From IMG/VR virus record IMGVR_UViG_3300024518_002196, positions 1 through 27,735 of that record: 27,735 nt of DNA. The stretch is one strand, 5' to 3'. The stretch is from a virus. Below are positions 8,483 through 16,904 of this stretch, piece by piece (the first letter of the stretch is position 1; each line of letters starts with the position of its first letter). Below the pieces are notes generated by a model. It did not search any database, was not told the DNA's origin, and saw nothing but the letters and a program-made list of their open reading frames with translations. A program made the position numbers and the translations under genes.

Positions 8483-9960
8483 AGATCCAACAGTACCAGC
8501 GCCAGGCAACCCAACCCGCGACGGCCGGCGGCATTGTCGTATCCGGCGCCGGCACATCGAAAGCGGCAAGTGCTAAAGCAATTGGTGCAGCAAGTCAGGC
8601 GACAATGGAACTGGCGGAGCGCTCTCAAGCGGCTGCACGCACGGCGCTGGTGTCTTCCCGCTCGCTGGCATTGCGCCAGCAATACGGTTCTTACTTCGCC
8701 GATCGGTCGCGTGATGCAGCACAGTGGGATTCGCTGGAGAGTGATGCGGCGCACGCGTATGGCAAGCTGACTGAGCAAGCCATGAAGGGGATTGAAGACC
8801 CGCTGGCGCAGGCCGCCATGGCGCAGGAGATTAATACCTTCGGCGCGCAGGCTTCGATAGAAGCTCAGAAGGCAAAAATAACGCAGCAGATTGATTGGTC
8901 TCGCGGCATGCTTGAGGCGCAAATGTCAGAGCGCCGCATTGAAATTGCCGGGACAACGGACCCAGTCGAGCGGCAACGGCTGCAGGGACAGGCATTCGAG
9001 ATAATTGCCGGGAACGCGGCAGCGGGCGTGATATCCCCGCTCGACGCTGAGAAAAAGATACGCGCCTTCACGGATGGCGTCATTGAAGACCAGTTTTCCC
9101 TGATGACGTACCAAGATCCAGATGGCGTGCTCGAGCGGCTATATAACACTGCCGACGAAGCACTGGCATCGATGAGTTCAGACAAGCGCGCAGACTTGAT
9201 TCTGAGGGCTGAGAAGCGATCGGAAGCGATGCGCAAGCAGGATGAGGCTGAGCGGCGCCGGGCTACGGCAGCGGATGAGCGTACCGTGACGGATCTACAC
9301 GACCTGAATTATGGGCGATTGTATGCGGCTGTTGACCAGGGCGACGCTAATTTCGGCACGCTGACACAGGCGCTGGAGGACAACAAGATAAGCGGCACGC
9401 AGTTTAAGACGCTGTATGACCGGGCTGCTGTTGTCGCTGAAGCGGGTGGGCCGGGGAACCGGCAGGCGGTTAACAACCTCAAGATGCGCGTGTGGGGGGG
9501 CACGCTGACGCCCGGCATGATCTTGGATTCCAAACGCGGTGTAGGCGGCATCAATACCGCCGAGGCTGAGACACTGCTTGCACTGACCCGAGAAGGGTCC
9601 GCTTTCACCCAGACCGAGGACTACAAGCAGGCGGCGGACTACTTGCAGAGTCAACTGGGATACACGCCGGGGTCAATCCTCGGGGGTTCTGATTCATCCG
9701 CGACTGCGGCAAATGCAAAAGCGGCGCTGTACGAGTTCTATATCCGGATGAAGGAGAACCAAAGCGCCGTTCCGCAAAATGTGATGATGGAAGTATTGGA
9801 ACGCTTCCAAGCAAAGGGCGTTAAGCCCAAACCCGTCCCAACTCGGTTTTTGACGCCTGACGCAGCAATCAATGCCCTGAGAGATGGGCGCATAAACAGC
9901 ATTGATGAACTAAACTTCGAAATAGAATTGCACAACCAGCAGCCGAATCGACAGCCATGA
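8479..9960 (+). CDS. Internal virion protein (T7 gp15-like), TTG start
   Basis: A 493-aa, Ala/Gln/Glu-rich, largely helical protein immediately after the gp14-like gene. The start is TTG at 8479, overlapping the preceding TGA (TTGA), with GAGG at 8468-8471. Segments such as 'FADRSRDAAQWDSLESDA' and 'GKLTEQAMKGIEDPLAQAAM' form long helices, and residues 240-275 are highly charged. Position between the gp14-like gene and the giant virion proteins suggests an internal-core or DNA-ejectosome component. No enzymatic motif is visible. T7 gp15 is longer (747 aa), so the match is by role and order rather than by alignment. Confidence 0.72.
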   Translation: MKIQQYQRQATQPATAGGIVVSGAGTSKAASAKAIGAASQATMELAERSQAAARTALVSSRSLALRQQYGSYFADRSRDAAQWDSLESDAAHAYGKLTEQAMKGIEDPLAQAAMAQEINTFGAQASIEAQKAKITQQIDWSRGMLEAQMSERRIEIAGTTDPVERQRLQGQAFEIIAGNAAAGVISPLDAEKKIRAFTDGVIEDQFSLMTYQDPDGVLERLYNTADEALASMSSDKRADLILRAEKRSEAMRKQDEAERRRATAADERTVTDLHDLNYGRLYAAVDQGDANFGTLTQALEDNKISGTQFKTLYDRAAVVAEAGGPGNRQAVNNLKMRVWGGTLTPGMILDSKRGVGGINTAEAETLLALTREGSAFTQTEDYKQAADYLQSQLGYTPGSILGGSDSSATAANAKAALYEFYIRMKENQSAVPQNVMMEVLERFQAKGVKPKPVPTRFLTPDAAINALRDGRINSIDELNFEIELHNQQPNRQP

Positions 9961-12900
9961 CCGAAGCACTCGCCAGCGCCTATAGAGAACGGCTCGACAT
10001 GCAAACGCCGGGCGGGCAAATGTTGCGTCAGCAGGTCGAGGCTATGTCGGCGGACGAGTACAACGCAGCCTATCAGCGAGCAGCAGCGGCCCGTACCGGG
10101 CAGGTGCCCGAGAATGAGATTGTCATTCATATCACCCCACGCACGCTTGCTGAGGCCGAGGATTCATCGAGCGGGCCAGCAGACGAGGGCACTGCACCGA
10201 TAGGCGGTGCAGAGCGCTCACCGTGGGATGTCGACGTTAGCCGATTGCCTGGGGTGGTTGCCTCCGGGGTGGGGCAGTCGGTGACTGAGTTCAGAAAGGC
10301 CGCTTTCGAGATTGCTCAACTCGGCGTTGAGAACTTCGAGCTACCCCACTTCGCTGTGCTGATGGGGATGACCGGTGACTGGGACTCTGACTTCAACCTG
10401 ACCAAACCGACCGGCGACCTGCCCGAGTGGGCGCAGGGCATGTTGCCCGAAGACCTGAACGCTGCGGAGAGCATGGTCAAGAACATTGCGCAGTTTGTTG
10501 GTCCGTTCTCCGCGGTTAGCAAGGCGATGAAAGCGCACGGTGTTTTCGCCGCAGTGGACGGCGCGAGCAAGTGGGTAAACGCAGGGCGGGCGATGATAGG
10601 CGGGGCTGTCGCGTCACTGCCCGTCGACGCGCTTTTCTTCGACCATGCTGAAGTCAATATGGTCGACATTGCCAAGGAGTTTGGTTACGAACGCGAGCTG
10701 CTCAACTACTGGGCTTCGAAGGATGACGACGGCACAGCATTGACCGCGCTACGCAACCGGGTGAACGCAGCGCTGACCGCAATGCCACTGGGTGTCGCGT
10801 TTGAGGGACTGTTGCGTGGTGGCAGCGCCGCGATGAAAGACACCGTGGTGCATGACGTGGTAACCAACTTGGCGCCGAAGGCGAAAGAGTTTGCAGCTAA
10901 TGCGTATATAGCGACAGCGAAATCACTACGTGCCTTGCGTGAGTACGAGTGGGCCGAGCTTGAGGAGACTGCCCTTCGCAGTATGGCGAAGACCCCTCGG
11001 CAAAAGCAGCGCGGTTCCGCGGGCGTGCCGCCGCTTCCTCCTTCAGATACGGAAAACGCGTGGAAGGCTGTCAAGGTTATTGCCGCGCGTATGCGTCGTC
11101 ATGGTGACGCAGCAGAATTTAGCGACGTCATGAAGGGCGTTGCCCCGGAAGATCGCGAAGCCGTTCTCTCCGCTGCCGAGAAAGCAGCTGCTGCCGGCAA
11201 GCTCGGGACGGTGAAAGGATTTAGCGTGGAGGAGTTGCGCGAGTCGATACCCCCCGAAAAGAGGGTTTCAACGCCCAAGACGATGTTGAAGCCTGGCCCG
11301 GTGCGTACCGCCAAAGGGGGGGTGTTCAAGGATCTAGACCTGGAGGAAGAAGGCGACGGGGTGCTCGGCATGACTCAAGACGACCTGACGGCAGTCTGGA
11401 GAAAATCAGTAGACGATTCCAAGAACCTGCAAGCGGGGGAGCTTGTTGTTGACTTGGGCGCCGAGCCGCGCGATATAGAATTTTGGGAAAGTGCGCTCAG
11501 ACTTCCAAATCAAGCAAGGTACTGGTACGAGGTTTCTACCGAGGCGATGCACGAAGTTCTTAGCGACTTTACGCCAGCAGAACTCGAGACGTTCTTCAGT
11601 TTGGTCGCTGCCACATCACCTCAAGCGAACCCCTACGACAACATGCGCCGCGCGCTTTCTGTAATGGGGCACATCTTAGCCGATCGACCTGTCACCACCG
11701 CGCTGTCTACATCAATGGGGGGGAAGGGTGACGGTGTGCGCAGCGCAATTTTCGGCATCGACTCAAAAACCAACAAGGTGCATAACTTTAACGGCACGTT
11801 CGAATACTTGGCTGGGATGCGGCTTGACCCGCCACTGTCGACCAACGATAGACAGGTCGCCAAGACCTTCGGCATAACCCCTGAGGAACTGTTCGGCAAC
11901 CAAGCTGTGTACGAGCCTATTTCGTTGTTCTATATCAACTTGCGTGACGCCCTAAACGAGAGGCTCCCGAAAGGCGTGCAACCTTACGAGTCGTGGCAAC
12001 TACAAGCGCTGGGATGGGTCGAGGAGCGCATACGTGACGTGAAGGGGAGCAACACCAGCGACGACTACATGCAGTCGCTTGAGCGGATCACAAACGAAAT
12101 TGCAGACGCCTTGCCGGACTTTGAATATGGACAGCCTTTGACGAAAGCTGTGCTTATGCGCGAAGACGTGCAGCGCGTGATCGACTCGACAACGGAGAAG
12201 TTCGAGGCTTCGCATATTGCGACGGTGGAGGCAATGTCTGAGAACTCGCCGCAGACTGCGCGTCTTCTCGGTATGCGCGAGCACTGGGACGATAAAACGG
12301 TCGAGGCTGTAAACGCCAGCATTCGGCGAACAATGAAGAATCTGTCGACACAGACCAAGACCCCGGTTCTCGATAAAGACGGCAAACCCGTTCTTGATGA
12401 AAAAGGAAAACCAAAAACAACCCAGGCACCGTCTGTTGCGAGTAACGCGCTTAGCGCGGCCAGAAGCATTCGCGCGTTCAGGGGTGTGCCTGGTGCTAGC
12501 GAAAGAATCACGCGGATAGATTACGGGCGTGGAACGTGGCAAGGGAACGTGAACGCGAACATGCGTATCCCGTTAATGGATGCGACAAAGGAAGAAAAGG
12601 AAATTTTTCTTGCGTTCTATACCGAGGGTCTCGACCAGGACTTAGCGCCGGCTTCGGTTTTCAAAAAAACCAGGCACGACGCCCCTGTCCCTGAGGGCAA
12701 TACCCGCACCTACTCAACATTTTTTCCGATGGACATGGACGACGCCGCTGTCAAAACGGTGTCGGATGCGTTGGGGGGCGACTTCGAGGTGTCGGTGAAA
12801 GACCTGCCGAATGGGACGCAGTTTGATATTGCGCCAAGCTTCGGGCCGGATGGGGCACCCGTTGGCATCACCTTTGAAGACGTAGAGGCCGCGCTAGAAC

Positions 12901-13400
12901 AACTGCCGCCGGAAATGACGGGCATTGTTTCCGCCAGGGACTTTGAAAGTGTGCCTGTTTTCAGGGACGGGAACCCAGTGACCGACCTTGATGGCAATCC
13001 CGTCAAGGACGCAACCGGCGAAGAGAAGACCCGGTCGGCAACTGATATACTCAACCAGGCGCTTCGGGACATTGACACCGAGGCTGTGGACCAACTGCAG
13101 CAGGTGGCGACCAATGCCTCAAGAAAACAACTCCGGGCCTACCTCAAAACAGGCGACCCATCCGGCCTCGGCCTCAAGCCCAAACCGGACGGGACGCTTC
13201 CGAAAGGCAGAGTGGGACGAATGGCCAAAATCCGCGCAAGACGACGCGGACTACATGATAATTTCACCGCGACCCGCAAAACCTTCGCCAAAGAGTTAAA
13301 ACGGCAAGAAGTCGAGTTTGGCGAAATAACCGATCGCCTCGAAGACAAGGCGGGCGTGTCACGCGAGCGCGTGGCGAAGATGGTCGCGCCTCAGATGTAG
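9957..13400 (+). CDS. Giant internal virion protein with possible polyvalent-type domain
   Basis: A 1147-aa protein whose ATG overlaps the preceding stop (ATGA). The N-terminal 100 residues are a low-complexity, short-repeat region; residues about 80-330 are predominantly helical. Residues about 521-690 contain 'WYEVSTEAMHEVL', 'VAATSPQANPYDNMRRAL', a basic 'KTNKVHNFNGTF' and 'QPYESWQLQALGWVEERI'. This pattern resembles the SPQ-containing, helix-hairpin-helix-like module found in large phage 'polyvalent' proteins. I rate this as a suggestion only. Charged low-complexity linkers with 'DKDGKPVLDEKGKPK' and 'DGNPVTDLDGNPV' follow near residues 803-820 and 1005-1020. It lies where T7 encodes gp15/gp16, so injection with the DNA is likely. 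Downstream sequence in the -1 frame looks coding and may be a shifted C-terminal extension. Confidence 0.82.
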   Translation: MTEALASAYRERLDMQTPGGQMLRQQVEAMSADEYNAAYQRAAAARTGQVPENEIVIHITPRTLAEAEDSSSGPADEGTAPIGGAERSPWDVDVSRLPGVVASGVGQSVTEFRKAAFEIAQLGVENFELPHFAVLMGMTGDWDSDFNLTKPTGDLPEWAQGMLPEDLNAAESMVKNIAQFVGPFSAVSKAMKAHGVFAAVDGASKWVNAGRAMIGGAVASLPVDALFFDHAEVNMVDIAKEFGYERELLNYWASKDDDGTALTALRNRVNAALTAMPLGVAFEGLLRGGSAAMKDTVVHDVVTNLAPKAKEFAANAYIATAKSLRALREYEWAELEETALRSMAKTPRQKQRGSAGVPPLPPSDTENAWKAVKVIAARMRRHGDAAEFSDVMKGVAPEDREAVLSAAEKAAAAGKLGTVKGFSVEELRESIPPEKRVSTPKTMLKPGPVRTAKGGVFKDLDLEEEGDGVLGMTQDDLTAVWRKSVDDSKNLQAGELVVDLGAEPRDIEFWESALRLPNQARYWYEVSTEAMHEVLSDFTPAELETFFSLVAATSPQANPYDNMRRALSVMGHILADRPVTTALSTSMGGKGDGVRSAIFGIDSKTNKVHNFNGTFEYLAGMRLDPPLSTNDRQVAKTFGITPEELFGNQAVYEPISLFYINLRDALNERLPKGVQPYESWQLQALGWVEERIRDVKGSNTSDDYMQSLERITNEIADALPDFEYGQPLTKAVLMREDVQRVIDSTTEKFEASHIATVEAMSENSPQTARLLGMREHWDDKTVEAVNASIRRTMKNLSTQTKTPVLDKDGKPVLDEKGKPKTTQAPSVASNALSAARSIRAFRGVPGASERITRIDYGRGTWQGNVNANMRIPLMDATKEEKEIFLAFYTEGLDQDLAPASVFKKTRHDAPVPEGNTRTYSTFFPMDMDDAAVKTVSDALGGDFEVSVKDLPNGTQFDIAPSFGPDGAPVGITFEDVEAALEQLPPEMTGIVSARDFESVPVFRDGNPVTDLDGNPVKDATGEEKTRSATDILNQALRDIDTEAVDQLQQVATNASRKQLRAYLKTGDPSGLGLKPKPDGTLPKGRVGRMAKIRARRRGLHDNFTATRKTFAKELKRQEVEFGEITDRLEDKAGVSRERVAKMVAPQM

Positions 13401-13486
13401 ACGTCACCGAAGGTGGAAAGACTCGCCGCGTTAAGGTCGCAGAACGCGATGCTGACGGGCGGATGACTCGGGTGGTGGTAAAGTGA
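13376..13486 (+). other. Protein-like -1-frame extension after the 1147-aa gene
   Basis: The frame one base back from the 1147-aa gene is open from after the stop at 13256 to TGA at 13484-13486. From about 13391 its translation looks like real protein: 'SDVDVTEGGKTRRVKVAERD' then 'ADGRMTRVVVK'. The 'ERDADGR-x-TRV' ending is common at the C termini of phage proteins. No ATG, GTG or TTG lies in that frame between 13256 and the last dozen codons, so it is not an independent gene by normal rules. Possibilities are an ancestral or sequencing frameshift, or a -1 ribosomal shift extending the giant virion protein. The boundary is approximate. Confidence 0.4.
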
Positions 13487-13500
13487 AAGAGGGTTTTTAG

Positions 13501-13704
13501 GTGGCCGCTGCTGGTTATTACATCACCGGTGCCGATGAGGGGGTTCTCCTCTCGAAGGAGCCGAAGCGCAAGCTGCGCCGGCGGCGACTCAAGGCGCCTG
13601 AGTTTCAGTTCGAATCGACGAGCATGGATGAGTCGGACTTGGCGGACATGCTTGAGGTGATGGAAATGCTGGATTCGATCGACATGCTGGATGAGGTGAC
13701 CTGA
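13501..13704 (+). CDS. Small bipolar-charge protein between two giant virion genes
   Basis: A 67-aa ORF with GTG start at 13501, preceded by AAAGAGGG (about 8 nt spacing). Its TGA overlaps the next ATG (TGATG). Residues about 20-31 are strongly basic (KEPKRKLRRRRLK), while residues 42-67 are acidic and Leu/Met-rich (ESDLADMLEVMEMLDSIDML). I do not recognise it. Position and the good ribosome-binding site support a real gene. A chaperone-like or small virion component, or a partner of one of the flanking giant proteins, would fit but is not shown. Confidence 0.62.
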   Translation: MAAAGYYITGADEGVLLSKEPKRKLRRRRLKAPEFQFESTSMDESDLADMLEVMEMLDSIDMLDEVT

Positions 13705-16700
13705 TGGCCGCTGAGCCGCTTGCGCCTGTCGCCCCCGCGCCGCTTGCGCCGGCATCGGGCGCGGTCGGGTATACGCCTGACGACGCCAACCAGCCCGCTG
13801 CGCAGCCCGAAAGCCCGTTCGAGGGTGGGTTCACTAAGGGCGGCAATAAAGTCGACCTGGCGACCGCTGGCGCGTTCAGGGGATTACTCAAAGGTATTCT
13901 GGATGAGAGCGCGACAGCCACGGTGAAGGCGGCAGATCCTGAGGCACTGGCCGCTCAGACCCGAACACTGTCATCAATCGGGCATCAAGGCCCATTGCCG
14001 AAGTACGCCGTCAATATCAATCTGGACAACCTTGAGGCACCCGAGGAAGTTAACTCGCTTATCCACTCGGTTGCTGAAGCACTGAAGCCCGAGGTTGACA
14101 TTGCCCGCCGGGGCAAGCGCAGTCATCAGGTGACACTGGATGCGGCGCGGGAACGGTTCCGCGCTGACGAGGGCTTCATGCTGCGCCGACAAGATGGCGA
14201 AGCTGTCAACGCTGAGATTATCACCGCGACCCGGTTCGTGCTGGCGTCTGCGAGGGATAAGACGGCGGCATTAGCGCGCGAGGTTGTCTCTGGTGAGGGC
14301 GGCGTTAATAAGATGGTCGAGTTCCGCCGGTCATTATCTCAAATGGCTGCGATCCAACTACAGTTGCACGGCATGGCAGCCGAGGCAGGGCGTGCGCTCA
14401 ATGCGTTCAAGATTAAAGCGGCGCCAGATGTTATGGCGCTCGCCGATGGCAGTGCGGCCAAAGAAGTGGACACCCCACCGGCATCTGTTGCGCCAACCAC
14501 GCCGGAAGAACTACCGCTCGCCGCACGCGAGACACCCCCAGAAGCAGCGCCGAGTACGGCGCCCACACCCGCTCAGCCAACTCCTGCCACTGCGGCTCAA
14601 GAACCTGCCGCGGTAGACACTCAGGGAACGATGGACGCACTTGGGTTACTTGATACCCAGGGCGGCACCAAAGGCGTCGTTGAACTCGCCAAGTCTTTTC
14701 TGGAACTACCCACCCCCGCAGCGCAGAACGTGATGGCGCGAGACTCCACGCGCCGTGGCGTCACGGACATGGTTGGAGAACTGTGGTTCAACTACGTGCT
14801 TTCAGGCCCAGCCACGCAGGTGGTCAACATGACCGGCAATGCTGTCACGATGGGTATGTCTACTGCAGAGCGTCAGGTTGCTGGATTCTGGGGCAAGCTG
14901 TTTGGTTTCGCGGGTAAGGAGGAAGGGGTTGCGATGCGTGAAGCATCCGCGATGATGCAGGCTTATTGGGGCGCGCTCGGTGACGCTTGGCGTCTGGCTA
15001 ACTTTGCTTTTAGGCATGGTGAGTCGATGGGGCAGCAGACGGGTTATCAGATGCCCATGTCCACGCTCGATATCTGGAAGATGTCCACGAAGGATGCCGA
15101 GGCAATGGCGGCAGGCGCGGGCAACGCGGGCGGCGCTACCTCAAAAGTCAGCACCGGCAGGCAGCCTGCTATCACGGGCGCCAATGTGATGAACGCAATC
15201 CCCGATACGGCCAATGCGATATCTCAGCACACGCTGGGACGTAATGTCATGAACCCGATTGAGCTAGGGAAGCGGGGCGTGCTGGGCCGCGCTACCGATG
15301 CAGTCAGCCTAATGATTGACCTTGCTGGCGGCACACTTCGAACACCGTCTCGCGGCCTCGGGGCGATGGATCAGTTCTTTAAGACACTGGCTTATCGCGG
15401 CGCATTACGCGCTGCAGGCGAACGTGAAGCAATGGCTTCCGGCCTGTCTGCTGGAGAGCGGGCAGAGTACGTGGATAATTTTGTTAACTTCATGCCGCCA
15501 GGCAACCCCAACGCTGAAGGCTTCGCGCGGCAGGTCACGATGACTGAGGACTTGATTCAGAACTATGCACGTGGGCTGCAAAAGGTGGGGTCTTCTCGCC
15601 TTGGGTATCTGTTCGCGCCATTTGTTCGCGTGACAGCCAACATTCTCGATTATTCGACCCAACGCATTGCGTTCCCAATACGCCCTAGTTGGTATAAAGA
15701 CCTGTCAGGCAGTGACCCGGTTAAGCGCGACCTGGCTATGGCTAAGGCGACCACAGGGGCAATGGTTTGGATGACGGCGTTTGGCACTGCTTCGACCATG
15801 TACGACGCGGATGAAGATGCGCCCGTCGTGGTTACAGGCGCCGGGCCTTCAGATCCGAAGCTCAAGTCTATATGGCGACAACGCGGATATGTGGAATACG
15901 CCGTGCGCCTCGGTGGGAAAGATGGCACATGGGTTCAGTACACTCGCCTCGATCCCGGCGGTCAGATCCTTGGCATCGCCGCAGACACCGTGAATATCAT
16001 GTCGCAGTCTGACGAAGCGACAGCGGACGAACTCGGGGCGGCGCTGATTGCAGGCATCGGAAACAATCTTGTCAATAAGAATTACATGTCTTCGATAGCC
16101 GATGCGATGGAAGTCTTCACGAGTTACGACCCCGCCCAATGGCAGCGATGGCTTCGGAAGGCGGCGGCCTCTCACACAGTGCCCAACATTCTGACCCAAT
16201 ATGTTAACGACCAAGACCCTTACCTTCGCCGCGTGGTGTCCTATGCCGACGAGGTAAGCAAGCGCTCGAGTGTTGAGGGGCGAAGGGCACTCCCACTTAT
16301 ACGAGACTTGGCAGGGCAGCCTGTCAAGCAAGAATGGCTATGGGGCACCCGGTTTACAGGCTTCCGCGTTAATGACTCTAAGGTCGACCCGGTTGCTGAC
16401 GAATTGTGGCGGCTAGAAATGGGGTTCTCTCGACCGTCCAAGAACGTGCGCGGCATCACGCTGGATGAGCACCAGTATTCTCGCTACCAGCAACTGACCG
16501 GCTATGCGTTGAAGATGCCAGAAGGGACCATTTACCGAGGCCCGGTAAACTACGACGAGAGCGCCCGCAAAGCGAGCCGGGTTGAACTCGACCTTGGGGG
16601 GAAGGGGATGTGGGAAGCTCTCGGGGCGCTCATTAAAGACCCGGCCTACAAGAAGGCAACGGACGGTGACGAAGGCATCAAGGCATTCATGATCCGACAG

Positions 16701-16904
16701 GTTCGAAACAGTTACCGCGACAAGGCCCAGGTCAAGTTGATGGGCGAATACCCGGAGATTCAAGACCAACTCATTAGCAATGCGCGTGAACTTGGCATGC
16801 ATCGCGGGGCTGACCCAGCTAGACTTGAGGAACAACTCGCTAACGACCGGGTGACCTTGAGCCGCGATGTTGGATTAATTCAAGACTATCAGGTGGCCGA
16901 ATGA
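13704..16904 (+). CDS. Giant internal virion protein (T7 gp16-like role)
   Basis: A 1066-aa protein. The N terminus is Ala/Pro-rich and a second Pro/Ala/Thr linker spans about residues 255-305. The central part carries 'VGELWFNYVLSGPATQVVN' at about 353-371, a block I recall from large internal virion proteins of many podophages. It is followed by helical segments and 'LFAPFVRVTANILDYSTQR' at about 635-653. The C-terminal part has 'VKQEWLWGTRF' and 'DSKVDPVADELWRLEMG', also typical of that protein group. No lysozyme/transglycosylase motif is evident, unlike T7 gp16. It probably forms part of the core that passes through the cell envelope during DNA entry. Confidence 0.8.
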   Translation: MAAEPLAPVAPAPLAPASGAVGYTPDDANQPAAQPESPFEGGFTKGGNKVDLATAGAFRGLLKGILDESATATVKAADPEALAAQTRTLSSIGHQGPLPKYAVNINLDNLEAPEEVNSLIHSVAEALKPEVDIARRGKRSHQVTLDAARERFRADEGFMLRRQDGEAVNAEIITATRFVLASARDKTAALAREVVSGEGGVNKMVEFRRSLSQMAAIQLQLHGMAAEAGRALNAFKIKAAPDVMALADGSAAKEVDTPPASVAPTTPEELPLAARETPPEAAPSTAPTPAQPTPATAAQEPAAVDTQGTMDALGLLDTQGGTKGVVELAKSFLELPTPAAQNVMARDSTRRGVTDMVGELWFNYVLSGPATQVVNMTGNAVTMGMSTAERQVAGFWGKLFGFAGKEEGVAMREASAMMQAYWGALGDAWRLANFAFRHGESMGQQTGYQMPMSTLDIWKMSTKDAEAMAAGAGNAGGATSKVSTGRQPAITGANVMNAIPDTANAISQHTLGRNVMNPIELGKRGVLGRATDAVSLMIDLAGGTLRTPSRGLGAMDQFFKTLAYRGALRAAGEREAMASGLSAGERAEYVDNFVNFMPPGNPNAEGFARQVTMTEDLIQNYARGLQKVGSSRLGYLFAPFVRVTANILDYSTQRIAFPIRPSWYKDLSGSDPVKRDLAMAKATTGAMVWMTAFGTASTMYDADEDAPVVVTGAGPSDPKLKSIWRQRGYVEYAVRLGGKDGTWVQYTRLDPGGQILGIAADTVNIMSQSDEATADELGAALIAGIGNNLVNKNYMSSIADAMEVFTSYDPAQWQRWLRKAAASHTVPNILTQYVNDQDPYLRRVVSYADEVSKRSSVEGRRALPLIRDLAGQPVKQEWLWGTRFTGFRVNDSKVDPVADELWRLEMGFSRPSKNVRGITLDEHQYSRYQQLTGYALKMPEGTIYRGPVNYDESARKASRVELDLGGKGMWEALGALIKDPAYKKATDGDEGIKAFMIRQVRNSYRDKAQVKLMGEYPEIQDQLISNARELGMHRGADPARLEEQLANDRVTLSRDVGLIQDYQVAE

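Noticed and set aside
12000-12542. 180-aa minus-strand ORF inside the giant virion gene
   Set aside because: A shadow ORF with Arg/Cys/His-rich composition and no ribosome-binding site or neighbours on that strand.
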